Assembly: GCF_000143535.2 (NCBI RefSeq) | Contig: NC_037319.1 | Coordinates: 1,116,001-1,180,000 of the forward strand | DNA from: Botrytis cinerea B05.10 | Lineage: Eukaryota; Ascomycota; Leotiomycetes; Helotiales; Sclerotiniaceae | Direction: 5' to 3' | DNA: 64,000 nucleotides | Shown here: one piece after another, positions 48,349-58,818 of the stretch | How positions within the stretch are numbered: position 1 is the first letter of the stretch | Layout of the letters: each line of letters starts with the position of its first letter | Program-made: the position numbers and the translations under genes | The notes under the pieces: model-generated | The model's database searches: none | Seen by the model: only the letters and a program-made list of their open reading frames with translations | Told to the model about the DNA's origin: nothing

Positions 48349-49350
48349 TTTAATTAACATCAAATATACAATAATCTGGAGAAAAAAAAAGATTCTAAAT
48401 AATTCGAATCTTTATTGTAATATCCCTACAAATTGTAGATTCTAAAAATTCGGAAAATACCTTTTTGTATATCCAAAAGATTCCTTTCTATCTTTTTCTA
48501 TGCTTTTCTTTATTATATATTACTTTTTGTTGAATTGAAAAAATTGATTCAATATTAGCTTTATATATTCTAATAAAAAAATGATAGATTTGTAGAGAGT
48601 ATTATGTATGTACGTGTAGTGAATATTCTCTCTCTTAAGAAAATGTGTAGGTTTCTTATAATGAGTATTTAAACAAAAAGAAATCTAATTAAAAAATTTC
48701 TCTAACAATATCATAATAAGTAGGAACAATTGATCATAATATATAGACTTTTTCAATTCATATAGTTAGTTTTAGATTATAAAGCTCTAATAGATTTAAA
48801 TAAACAATTAAATTATTATTGAATAATACACCTATCTTTAAAAACAATAATAGAGATAAAAACAGCCCATGTAATAATATGGTCTCTATGCTAATAAATT
48901 CAATGATATTAATCAAAATTATGAAAGTTGATTTCTAAATTATTTCATTCTTAAAACTCCACTTACTGTTCCTAATCAATAGATTTCTTGAAAACAGGTT
49001 TTTTATTTAAAAATAAAAATCTGTTAAGAAGTTTTAATTAATATCTTGGAATGATTTATTCGATTTGTTTTATCGTTAGTGGTTGTACGATTTTAATATC
49101 TTGACTCTTTTTTAGTTGATACATGTATTTAAATTATATCAATTTACTACAAACTTTCAGGATATTGTTAAAGATAAATTAGATAGAGACTATATTATTT
49201 AAGCTTCAAACTAATTGAAGAAGTCAATTTCAATTAAGGATTCGCAGAATTTACAATTATAAATATTTTTTAGTACAACAAAACTACACTTTAGAATTAA
49301 AATTTCGAAATCAATTCCTAGGTAACATTTTGAAATCAAAAATAGACATA
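48349..49350. other. Unassigned AT-rich sequence
   Basis: RIP-like DNA, no recognised element. A fragment resembling a MITE end (CCCATGTAATAATATGGTCT) lies at about 48866-48900. Confidence 0.4.
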
Positions 49351-50233
49351 ACGTGACTTATCACTGAATGAATTACTTAGGTATATTATTAAATGGATTA
49401 CTTAATTTATATACAAAATTTGTTTGTTTGTAACTATATTCTTTCTTTCTTTCTCTATAGAATTTTCTGAACATTGAAAATATGAAATTTGAGTAGAAAA
49501 AAAGTACAAAAATTTAATTTCTTTTAATTGAAATTTGAATTAACATAGTTTATCAGCGAGCGGATCATATCACCGAGCGGATCATTTGAAAATACACCAA
49601 AATTAGCCATTTTTAAATATTCTTATTTTAATGACTAAACATTATTTTTGAAAAATAAAAAGATTGAAAATAATATTAAAACTAAGTCTTTTTGGAAATC
49701 TAGTTTTTATATACATATTTCTATTATATTCTAGAAAAAATAGAAATTATCACGATTTTCATTACAAAAAAGTTATTTTTATAATAACTATTATAATAAT
49801 TTGATTTTTTAATAAATAATTAGATTTTTATGATATTTATATAACTAAATTTCAATATTTTCAGCTTTCTTTAAATTATATTATTATATAAAGAAAGTGC
49901 ACGGTTACACACAGACGAATTTTGTATATAAATTAAGTGATCCGCTCGGTGATATAATCCGCTCGCTGATAAACTACGTTAATATAAGAATTATTGTAAA
50001 AATAGTTTTTTGTAATAAAAATTATAACATTTTCAATTTTTATTAGACATTATAGAAATACTTGTATAAAGAGTAGAGTTTTACGAAACTAAATTTCTAT
50101 TATCATTTTAAATTCTTTTACTTTTCAAAAATAATGATTGCCCATTAAAATAGGAATATTTAAGAAGGATAAACTCTAATATATTGTCAAATAATTCATT
50201 CAGTAATATAATTCACTCAGTGATAAACAACAT
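49351..50233 (+). mobile_element. pogo-type MITE, copy 10 (outer, interrupted)
   Basis: Begins ACGTGACTTATCACTGAATG after TA 49349-49350 and ends near 50233 (TGATAAACAACAT). Removing the inner MITE and one TA leaves about 444 bp, a normal length. It is strongly RIPed. Confidence 0.85.
49543..49979 (-). mobile_element. pogo-type MITE, copy 11 (inner, GCGAGCGG cassette)
   Basis: 437 bp, TA at 49541-49542 and 49980-49981. All four 17-bp units carry GCGAGCGG or CCGAGCGG and keep CpG, so it is the least mutated copy. Reverse orientation. It is inserted in copy 10. Confidence 0.93.
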
Positions 50234-50796
50234 TCATTAATAATAGGATTTTACATACCAATACCTCGATTCGGACATAATAAAATTAAATAGTATTAAT
50301 TTTATACACCTTAGTAAGCTTATAACCTGTTGAATTATAGTTTTATTAGTTTAAAATTGATTAATATAACTTTCAGAAAACTAAAATGAAAATCCAGATT
50401 ATTATTAGTTATATTAGGATCTTCATTATACGAATAAGTATTAAAATTAGATTATTACAATCAAATTAAATGAATTATATCAATTGGAAAAGCAGATTCA
50501 AATAATAAGTAAAATACTAATATGTGGAATATTGCTGTATAAAATCACTACTATATGAATTATAGAGTACTTATATATGAGTCGTAAAAGCTATTGATTG
50601 TTAAATTATGAAAGTAACTATTTAAAGAAGAGGTGCTATCTAAACGATCGGTCATATAGCGTAACTTTCCTATTGTAAATGTAATATATAAATGATATGA
50701 AAACAATTCTAATGTGATTTTTATCATTTCATAATTTGTTTTCAATGGTTTCTGTTAAAAAATTATTGAATATTTAAATAAAATTATAAATTTTTA

Positions 50797-51217
50797 TATT
50801 ACTTGATTATATTAATCATTGTATTGGCTACTTTAAAATCATATCAAAATTCATCTTCTTTAAATATTTTTATTTTAATGACTAATTAGTGTTCTTGAAA
50901 AGAAAACCATGATTAAATAAATTTAATATTCGTATTTGAAAATCTAGTTCAAATTCAAATTTTCTTATTAAAAATAAAAATAAATAATAGTTATAACTTT
51001 TATTTTAAAAAACCATTTCAATAATGAATTTTATGTTGATTCGAAATCTCAAAAAAAAATTGATTTTATAAAACTTATTCAATTATTCTCAAGAAATAAA
51101 TTTCTAAAAAGCTTTATTAATATACAAAGGAAATACATAATTATATATAAATGAATTTTATGTACCAAAAAGAAGTAACTTATTTAAAAGTACAAGTCGC
51201 TTGCTAATAAACTATAT
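50797..51217 (-). mobile_element. pogo-type MITE, copy 12 (degenerate)
   Basis: The left end is poorly preserved (ATTAATCATTGTATTGGCTA at 50810-50829); the right end TTGCTAATAAACTATAT precedes TA at 51218-51219. ATAAATGAATTTTATGTAC near the right end is the RIPed family phrase. The left boundary is approximate. Confidence 0.6.
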
Positions 51218-51219
51218 TA

Positions 51220-52141
51220 AATCATATATAAACTTAAAGATTGATCTTCTAAGCTTTTAGATTTTGATATATAAATTTCTTAAGATATAGGATATTAAAA
51301 ATAAAATGAGAATGAATTGAACTGACATATATATATAAAAGTTGTAGTAATTTTTTTTAGTTAAAAATTATTTAGAACGAAACTAACTTAAAAAGCAAGA
51401 GAATATTCTTATATTTTATTACAAAGGTTAATATAAATTATGAAAGTATTAATATTAGTTTTTCTAAATATTTAATATAATCTGAATCTATAATAGATAT
51501 ATTTCATTATTTAATATTTCATTAAGTTTTTTATTTATTTAAAAAAGCGTTAGTTTTCTAAAATATTAAAATTAAAATAGTATTAGTATGTAAAATATAA
51601 ATGACTAGAATATCAACAATACTAATTAAAATTGAAAAAGCCAATTCGAGTAAGTTAATAGATAAAACATTAATATAGAGAACATTATTATATAAAGTTA
51701 TTACTAATATCTCTATCTCATTTTTAATTCTTTAAATATAACATGATATTGAAGCTAGAATTAAAGAAAGTATAGAATCTGAAAGCACTTAGATTATTTA
51801 TATAGTTACTAATTTCATTTTTTTAATTCAATTTAAATTGCGTTTCAGTAAATTGATTTTATAAAAAAAAGTTACATACACCCTAAACACCTCATATAAT
51901 ACTACAATTCCAAGGAAATCAAAACCGGATTTGAGTTAATTAGATAGATGACTTATTAGATCACTTGAATCAGATCTCACTAAATGTAGTCTTTTTTTCG
52001 TGTACATATATATAGTACTACTATCATCACAGACAGTAAGATTATCAAGGATTGCGTAAACTTACTACAACTTACTATTATTTGAAGTAGTAAGAAGTTG
52101 ATACCTCTTTCTATAGCTCACAATTGATATTTGTTGCGAAT
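51220..52141. other. AT-rich block edge and 3' flank of the kinase-like gene
   Basis: RIP-like sequence to about 52.0 kb, then composition recovers. Between about 52080 and 52141 a GAAGTAGTAAGAAGTTGATACC stretch precedes the stop codon of the minus-strand gene. No separate gene. Confidence 0.45.
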
Positions 52142-53550
52142 CTAATCTTCAATTAGAAATGCCCACCCCTCCCTCATGCACCACTCCCTATTCCTCTCCC
52201 AGCCGTTGACTACCAAGTCTCGACCCAGTTCCACACACCCCTCTACCTGTTCCACTGTTCCCCAACCTGCAGTTCTGGATCCCCAGCATATCAGGTGACA
52301 TCCAATGTAGATCAATATCCTCCATCGCTTATCCTCTTCAATCAATCCATATCCTTCTATGAATGCCGTAAGGATTTCTCTGCCTGCTGGAATAGATTTA
52401 AAGTATGTGAGCATGTGCAGTTCCGCGCACATCTGAGCTAGGTCAAAAATTGGGGTCGAGAGATGTGATAGTTCGTGGTCAGTTATGAAGATAGCTGCTG
52501 GTGTGCTGGGGGATAGGAGTGCGTCTGGTAAAAGAACACTATATTGGTAGTCAGTGACTGATGGCTCACGTAACACTCTCACACACTCTGAATACTCCAT
52601 GTTACCATTAAAACTTGGGCCTGTTGCCCATGAATGGAGCTTTGCACCCATATGATAAGACTGCAATCACGTGACCGTGACTACCATATTGACAACCTTG
52701 ACTGTCAACCATCAATGAAGAAACTTACTTTCCACACCAGAAATCCCCGTGAATTAACTCTCTAGTCCCCTCTCCACCACCGTTTATCCATGCCAGCATT
52801 TCTTTCTCTACACTTTCAAACACATCCCTACTCCCTCCTAGAATCTTTGGGAAGCTATCAATCCTCGTGACTAGATTCGTATAATTGATCGCCAGCTTCA
52901 GAGTCTTCATAGCATGGTTTCCCTCCATGACTTCTCGCACTTCATTCTGTGCTGGAGAGTTGGCCCACTTATGGAATTTCTCAAGCCAGTTTCCAAGCGA
53001 GTGACCGATAATGGAGGCGATGGAGGGAGTTATAGCAGTGTGGTATTTTAGAACGTAAGACTTGAGATTGGTACAAGTTGGAGAAGGGTGATGGGTGTGT
53101 ACCTGTGTATTGGTACCGGGGTCATAATGGAGGAGCTTGGGGGTCGAAATTGTGATGTTATTGTAAGAAACGGACTGGGCCGGGAAAGCTGCGAGGTATT
53201 TGAGAATTTGTGATTCATAGAACTGTGATCAAATTAGAAGTCTATGGATATTGTAGTAAAAGTGAAAGATAAAAATCAGTTATTGATTGTTTGACTTGAG
53301 TGTAGAATAGATGGCAACAACTGACAGTTCGTGTGGTAGTTAGCTTGAAATCTTTGTTGGAAAACAAATGAGGCTCAGTGTGCTTGATTATCACAATTGC
53401 GGTACCATCAGGAAGAGTTTCCATTAAAGTTCCATGGTAAAGATAATTTGAACTACCCCCGGAAAGTGGTATGAGGCTTTTGCAGGCATATGGTGTCGCT
53501 TCGAGTGATTTTTGTACCAGTCTGGTAACGGCATTCTGAGAATCGGCCAT
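52142..53550 (-). CDS. APH-type phosphotransferase / choline-kinase-like protein (three exons)
   Basis: Read as exons 53326-53550, 52729-53222 and 52142-52538, giving 371 residues. Introns are 103 bp (donor GTCAGT, acceptor ACAG) and 190 bp (donor GTAAGT, acceptor ATAG); all frames join cleanly. Features: GGSSNYLYHG (about 31-40) resembles the nucleotide-binding loop, IVIIKHTEP carries the likely ATP Lys, HGDFWCGN (233-240) is the Brenner-type catalytic loop and is completed only by the second splice, and TDHELS (D260) is the metal-binding segment, with His where related proteins usually have Trp. Such fungal APH proteins phosphorylate small molecules; the substrate is unknown. The first ATG is 53550. 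The stop lies within about 100 bp of the AT-rich block. Confidence 0.8.
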
Positions 53551-54667
53551 GCTCGTCGTTTGAAAGAGATGTTTTGCCTCTTTGTTTAGTCCTTGTGGTG
53601 ATCCTGTAAACTTTTGTAAAACAAGTCACCATATATTCTGATAGTGTAGTTATAGGTAAGAGCGTAACGATTTATCACGTGCGACTTCATGAGTCACACC
53701 GAGAGATTCTGATTCAGGTGATTAGCGAGTGCCAGATGTACCTGTTCAATGGCCACAGTAATGATCCAACTAACACATAATATCTACGAGTACGCATTAA
53801 TCTCGACAACTGATATACACCAATCAGAGTCCAAACATGTGTTGAACTGCGGCATAAGTTTAAATCAATCTCGGAGACGACAGCACGTGAGCACTCTAGG
53901 CGGAACGAAAAAGATCAATCACGAAAGTGTCGAGTTTTCAGATTCGAGAAACTACAGATGAAATGGTTATGTGTATCATATAGATGGAAATATTGAGAAG
54001 TTGGTACTCGCTAATTGTTTTTCCACTTCAAGGGGACGATGAGAAGAGGGCCATCGACAGGTCCCACCAACGCCGAAAAAGAAACGACACATCGACAAAA
54101 GCAACATCAATAATTTTGCAAAGATCGTAAAAAAGATTGCCTTTTCTATCTTCTTAGCTGAGTATCCGTTCCGAATGCGGTCTACATACTGCGTACATGC
54201 CTCTGCACTCAACGATACGTGACGTCACGCACAATCATCGAAAAGTCAACCAGCCGATCTCGGGTTGTATTTTTTGAAGGGACACTCAGTTTTCTCTATA
54301 GAACCGCCGCCTCAGATTCTGCTGAATGGTTTCACGGCACTGCGAATACGAGGGGTTGTTAGAATTCAAAAGTCATCAAAATTGCTCAATCGATAAAGCA
54401 AATAACTCGCACACTCTGAGAAGAAATCGAAGAACCTTCGATATCACCGAAGAAGTCTAATTGAAGACAAAGTCACTCTATTACTTTATCTTTGGCGGCA
54501 ATTTTTTTCCCAGACGCTGTTAGTGATACAGCCTAGATTTACCTTTTATATACTCAATTTCCGTGGGACTTTCTGGCTTTTGATTAGGTATTGACACGGA
54601 AGCCTCAGTTTGGAGTTTTACTATCACACACATGTTTAAGACAATTGCAATTTCCTTCATGAGATCA
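53551..54667. other. Intergenic region upstream of the APH-type gene
   Basis: No strong coding signal. It should contain the promoter of the minus-strand kinase-like gene just after 53550 and a perfect CRE-like palindrome at 54218-54229. Short frames at 53749-53961 and 53976-54212 have no supporting features. Confidence 0.5.
54218..54229. promoter_or_regulatory. CRE-like palindrome (ATF/CREB-type bZIP site)
   Basis: The 12-bp perfect palindrome CGTGACGTCACG contains TGACGTCA at 54220-54227, the full-site recognised by ATF/CREB-family bZIP factors. It lies about 670 bp upstream of the APH-type gene. Use in vivo is untested. Confidence 0.4.
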
Positions 54668-54781
54668 TTAAGCAACTATCAAAAAAATCACTACCTCTAG
54701 CATGTTCATCTCGCTGATGATATGTTCTCCAGTTAATGCATCAGTTCCTCCGTTGATTAACCAGTCCATTCGAGACCAAAA
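54668..54781 (-). other. Possible extra 3' exon of the 2EXR gene
   Basis: After a pyrimidine tract and CAG, 37 codons read FWSRMDWLINGGTDALTGEH onward to a TAA at 54668-54670. It could be spliced in phase 0 from a weak GTGCTT donor in the last codons of the 2EXR gene, with a CTTAAC branch site, replacing its last residues. The sequence looks coding; the donor is poor. Uncertain. Confidence 0.3.
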
Positions 54782-54856
54782 CTGAAAAATAGTATATAGT
54801 CGTTAAGCTTCACCAACCCGCAACAAAGACAAGGTTCAATATTCAGGCGAGAAGTC

Positions 54857-55834
54857 TTATGGGCGGGAGTAGCCAAGCACAGATCGAATCCATGGGGAAT
54901 GTCCCCATTCATTCCCTACGCGAGAAAACCGCCTGACCTCACCAACTTCTAGGTCCTTCTCCTTCACCAATACTAAAGGTAGACCATGCAGCTCCAGATA
55001 AGCCTGGCACCAATTAATATTCCAGAACCTCCTGAAGTTGTCAGTCCGGCGCTGAGTGTCCTCATCTAGTGCATAAGACTTTATGGACAAGGATAGATCA
55101 CTGCACACTTTGGTACCAATAGTCTTATAACCCACAAGGTACCCAGACATACCAATAGGTAGTTCATCTCTTTCCCTAGTGCAATTTGCAGACAGCAGAT
55201 GTGTCAAATTTGGCATTTTCTCGACGAATGTGTTGCAGAGATCTGGGCATGGTCTCGGATGAGGGCCAAAAATCGATTTGACCAGTCCGGGTATCATGGC
55301 AATTGCATCAAGCTTTTCAAGGTTCTGAATGCTATTGACAAAAATTTCGAACCTTTGCGTGGGCAGCTCGATAGGCTGGGTTTTGTTGAAGATATTGGTC
55401 AATAAGAGAGGTATATCAAACCCGAATCTAAAGTATATACGGCCGTTTTCGTTCGTGGTACCGAAAGATAATGAATAGAATCTCAAGGCTTCAGCTCTGG
55501 AGATACTACATACGTGTAAGGATATTGGAACTGAAATGGCGCTCTGACAAACCTGAGTAGCGTCTTCAAATGATATGGGGATAACCCTTGGATCAGGCAT
55601 TGTATGGATCCAGATCTTTCTCTGGATCTCAAGGGGGAATCTCGAATACTGAGGAAAGCCCTGTTGTTCGGATTTATAATTCACAAGTATGTCCTTGAAT
55701 TGATCTTTAGCCAAAGAAAAACTTGATACTTTACTATCCGAGGAAGTGGTAAAGATGAGGTTAAAGGTGGTAGCAAACGCTGTCGAAGTTATTCTTGGGT
55801 TGAAAAATGGCTGTAATGAAGATTTCGGAGCCAT
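54857..55834 (-). CDS. 2EXR-domain protein
   Basis: 325 residues from ATG 55834 to a stop at 54857. The frame is open a further 50 codons upstream but has no ATG there, and an intron-like segment (GTAAGT ... GCTAACTAATTG ... GATAG) lies just before the ATG, so one or more 5' exons may exist; an upstream ATG near 56094 is a candidate that I could not join in frame. The motif FPQYSRFPLEIQRKIWIHTMPDPRVI at about residues 53-78 is the hallmark of the fungal 2EXR family, followed by a typical SxxxHVCxxSRAEALRFYSL segment. The family is F-box-like in its first helix pattern; function is unknown, and copies are numerous in Leotiomycetes and other Pezizomycotina. No membrane segment. Confidence 0.8.
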   Translation of the reverse strand: MAPKSSLQPFFNPRITSTAFATTFNLIFTTSSDSKVSSFSLAKDQFKDILVNYKSEQQGFPQYSRFPLEIQRKIWIHTMPDPRVIPISFEDATQVCQSAISVPISLHVCSISRAEALRFYSLSFGTTNENGRIYFRFGFDIPLLLTNIFNKTQPIELPTQRFEIFVNSIQNLEKLDAIAMIPGLVKSIFGPHPRPCPDLCNTFVEKMPNLTHLLSANCTRERDELPIGMSGYLVGYKTIGTKVCSDLSLSIKSYALDEDTQRRTDNFRRFWNINWCQAYLELHGLPLVLVKEKDLEVGEVRRFSRVGNEWGHSPWIRSVLGYSRP

Positions 55835-57436
55835 AGTGAGTACCGATGAAATTTCTATCCAACAATTAGTTAGCAATGCATCAAAAGCACTTGTTGAGGG
55901 GCATTTAAGTACTTCTGTGAGAGTAATTTTCTCTAACTTACTGCAGTAGAATGCTTCCAGTAGATATGGTGATAAGTGAACCAAAAGTACCTGTTAGGGT
56001 TAGAATCAAATAGAAAAGTCAAGAATCGACTACTTACTCTTCGAGGAGTGTCTTTCTCTGACCCGCTGTAGTAGGACTTGTTCGACAGGATCCATGTTCA
56101 TGATCTCCTAGAGTACCTGGTATGCTGTCTGAGTTGTTACTGGCCGTCTCAAAGCAAAACTAAGTACTGAATTGCACCCTAACTAACAATTAAGTAATCA
56201 TAAACTGTTGCTGACAAGAGAAGTTCTGGTAGCCGTACATATTCAAAATTCTAGACCTACTAGAAGCTGAACCGAGAAGAATTGATAAACTCAGAAAATT
56301 CGCAACTCTCATGGTCACAATCACATACCGCCCAAGTGAATATTGCAGTTCGTATGATTCAATATTTGGTATCTTCATGCTGGGTGGAACCATAGGACAT
56401 GAGTCATCGTAGAAAGTAATCCCTCTGTTCTGATACAATTGTAAGGGAGTCTGTCGATCAAGTTGTAAGGTTTACTTGGCCAGGTCCCAGCTGAGTAGCA
56501 TTGTGCTGCTCGGTGTCCACTGGGAATAGGAAGAATGGAAAGATCTGTATTTGGTTGTTACTAGAGGAATTTCGGGAGAAAGGGTATCTCATCTCGTAGG
56601 AGAAGACCATAATACCGTGGAATAATCTAATGATAGCTCATTTGGTATAAATCGGAGGATATAAACTTGGCAATCTTCTCCAATTCTCATATGAAGTGAA
56701 GAGGAATAAAGAATAGAAAGACAAAAATGAGTATTAATCAATTCAAAGAGACTTTTTGGCTCTTTAATATACCCTAAGACTGGCCAGTTGGTCAATGAAT
56801 CGTCTTATCTTCATTTCTGTTTACCAATATAAATCCACAGTCATTGTGCTTTTGACCAGATAGGCTCCGGTATATGGGACGTGGAAGTTTTCAAGTGAAT
56901 ATTGAAGGCCTTTGGGAGAAGAATTTCTTTCAACTGCTTGTTGATGAAGTAACATTCCATCTAATAGCCCAACATTACTTCTTGATAATTAGGTGTTGTC
57001 GTCTCATTCTAATTTCATGTCAGCTTCGAGTTCTGATGTCAGTGGCCAGAAGTTCCGTACAGCTGCACAAGCGCATATTTTATAATATACTGGTCAATGG
57101 CGTCTCTGCTGCTGAATGGGAAACCATAAAACTTTCATAGACTACATGCTTGTTAAATTCTACCTCTCTCTCAAATGCTAAATTGGATCGACAAGACGAA
57201 CTTTTGGGGTGTAGTAGAAACCGATATTTTCGCTATCTAGGTGCGCAGGCTGATACAAACCTCAAAGGGAAGGCATGATGAAGATTTAACTGCATCTCAG
57301 TTTTTTTCTTGTTCTCTGACGAAATCATTGACTGTTCTTCATAAAAACACTCAATATTTCATCATTGTCGGGTACAACCTCGTCTCTTCAATCACCTCAA
57401 AATTTCTTTGCCTCACAAAGACACCTCTTCCCCGCC
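55835..57436. other. Region between two divergent genes
   Basis: About 1.6 kb. 5' exons of the 2EXR gene may lie at 55930-56120, where GTAAGT donors and a CTAACCCTAACAG acceptor are visible on the minus strand. The rest (56190-57300) has only short frames. No repeat recognised. Confidence 0.45.
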
Positions 57437-58601
57437 ATGGATTTCCAGGCATACAGAGATAACGCATCCATGCAAAGGCCGATACTGAAGCTGAAGCATC
57501 ATTCCATCTTCTCTTGGGAGGAAGGAAGCATTGAACAGAGAGGACTTACTAATGAAGAGGTATTTGCACTCCAAGCTATCGAAGTGGTGACAAAAAAAGC
57601 TGCCCGACTATTCGGAATAGGCTAGTACTAATTCAATTCTGCATATATGTACAAGTACTAACTAGAAGTTAGATTTGGGGACACCGAGCAAGATCTTACG
57701 TGGCGCTGATTTGACCTTAAGTATATCTTTTGCGGACAAGATAGCCGATGACCATATATACCGACCAAGAGAACAAAAAGCAGACCGAGGTATTTCCCTT
57801 AGAGATGCAACTGTTAATGAACCTAAAGCTGGGATGAGGAGTAAAAGCAAATTGACATGCGGCTGGTGTGAGATGGATTCGTCCGTTTCTGCAGAGAAAA
57901 GCGAGAGAGCATGGGCCAGCCTTCCCACGTTGTTGAAACACCAACATTCTGAGTTTCACGCCCCCAAACCGAGAGACAGATATGATATTGTTCACAGTCA
58001 CGTAGCCGATCAAGAATTAACAGTAGAGAAGACTGGCTGCCTTCATGAAACTACAGACACGGTACCGCAACAGTTCGTCCAAATCAAGAACACAGACGTG
58101 ACCAGTAACGAAGGATCAGAAGATGGAAGAGGCAAGAGAAACCTCAAGTCAACAGAACCAAACAAACACGAAGATACTTGGTGCAAATGGCTCAGAGACC
58201 CGGAGTGCCCGAATCATGTTGAACGGCCAATTTTAAGCTTCTCAGAAGCAATTACTGATAGACATGTGGAACGAAATAAAATGCCACGAGGAAGCAATGA
58301 CGAATGTGATAGTCTTCTGCTGTCTAGTTTTGAACCTTTAGAATACCCTGGGGAAGTTGTATCAGATCAAAACTTTTTATCATCACCTGAGCACGGCATC
58401 AAAACTACTTACCCTTCATGCGAGCTTGATGTGACTTTAATCAGGGAATTCGCACCTGAATCAACGACTGGTAACTTTGTTGAGCCTCAGTCAAATCTAA
58501 TAAGCTTCGAAGATGTGACATCTGAAAGTAGATTGCCAGAAGACTGGCAAGATTGTTGGATAGTCTTCGGAGAGTCTGGCGATACGCTATTGGATGGTTA
58601 G
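57437..58601 (+). CDS. Unrecognised protein, probably two exons
   Basis: An ATG at 57437 opens MDFQAYRDNASMQRPILKLK and continues to TAG 57622. A second open stretch runs 57666-58601 (frame open from 57666; first ATG at 57834). A plausible join is donor GAG|GTATTT at 57559/57560 and acceptor CTAG ending 57665, which keeps frame and gives about 352 residues; a TACTAAC box and another acceptor (TTAG, 57672) make the exact join uncertain. The second part contains KLTCGWCEMDSS and DTWCKWLRDPECPN, possible but incomplete metal-binding Cys, and is otherwise hydrophilic and acidic with PEDWQDCWIVFGESGDTLLDG at its end. No family recognised. Exon-only reading 57834-58601 is the alternative. Confidence 0.45.
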
Positions 58602-58818
58602 CAGGGGAAGTGGAGTCACGATGTCGCGGTTATTTTTTTGCTTCAATAGGATCCGAGCATCGTAATTACAAGCATGATTGATTTTTCAGTATTGAAGACG
58701 GCTATGTTTGATTATACGTTAATATCACTCTGCATAGACGATGTTTCGTATGGTAACACATATGGTAACATAAACCAGCGACACGTTACAATGTTATTTG
58801 TATATTCCTAACTACGCA

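Larger units (their letters stand above)
11400..52050. repeat. 40-kb AT-rich, RIP-like, gene-poor block
   Basis: Base composition changes sharply just after 11378 and reverts at about 52.0 kb. Inside, C and G are scarce and CpA/TpG are depleted in favour of TpA and ApT, as repeat-induced point mutation leaves it. Apart from one intact transposase there are only short random frames. Recognisable contents are decayed pogo/Fot1 relics, MITEs, microsatellites and dispersed TACCTAGGTA motifs, listed separately. The extent and lack of genes would suit a heterochromatic transposon graveyard or a regional centromere; the sequence cannot tell which. Confidence 0.9.

Noticed and set aside
11400..52050. 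Mitochondrial DNA insertion as the explanation for AT richness
   Set aside because: No mitochondrial gene fragment was recognised, while TIR elements with TA and 9-bp duplications and RIP-type changes explain the composition.
53749..54212. Small frames between the kinase-like and 2EXR genes
   Set aside because: No homology, splice signals or composition support; random frames.
56190..57140. Several 70-90 residue frames upstream of the orphan gene
   Set aside because: On opposite strands, with no shared domain, no good start context and no consistent splice structure.
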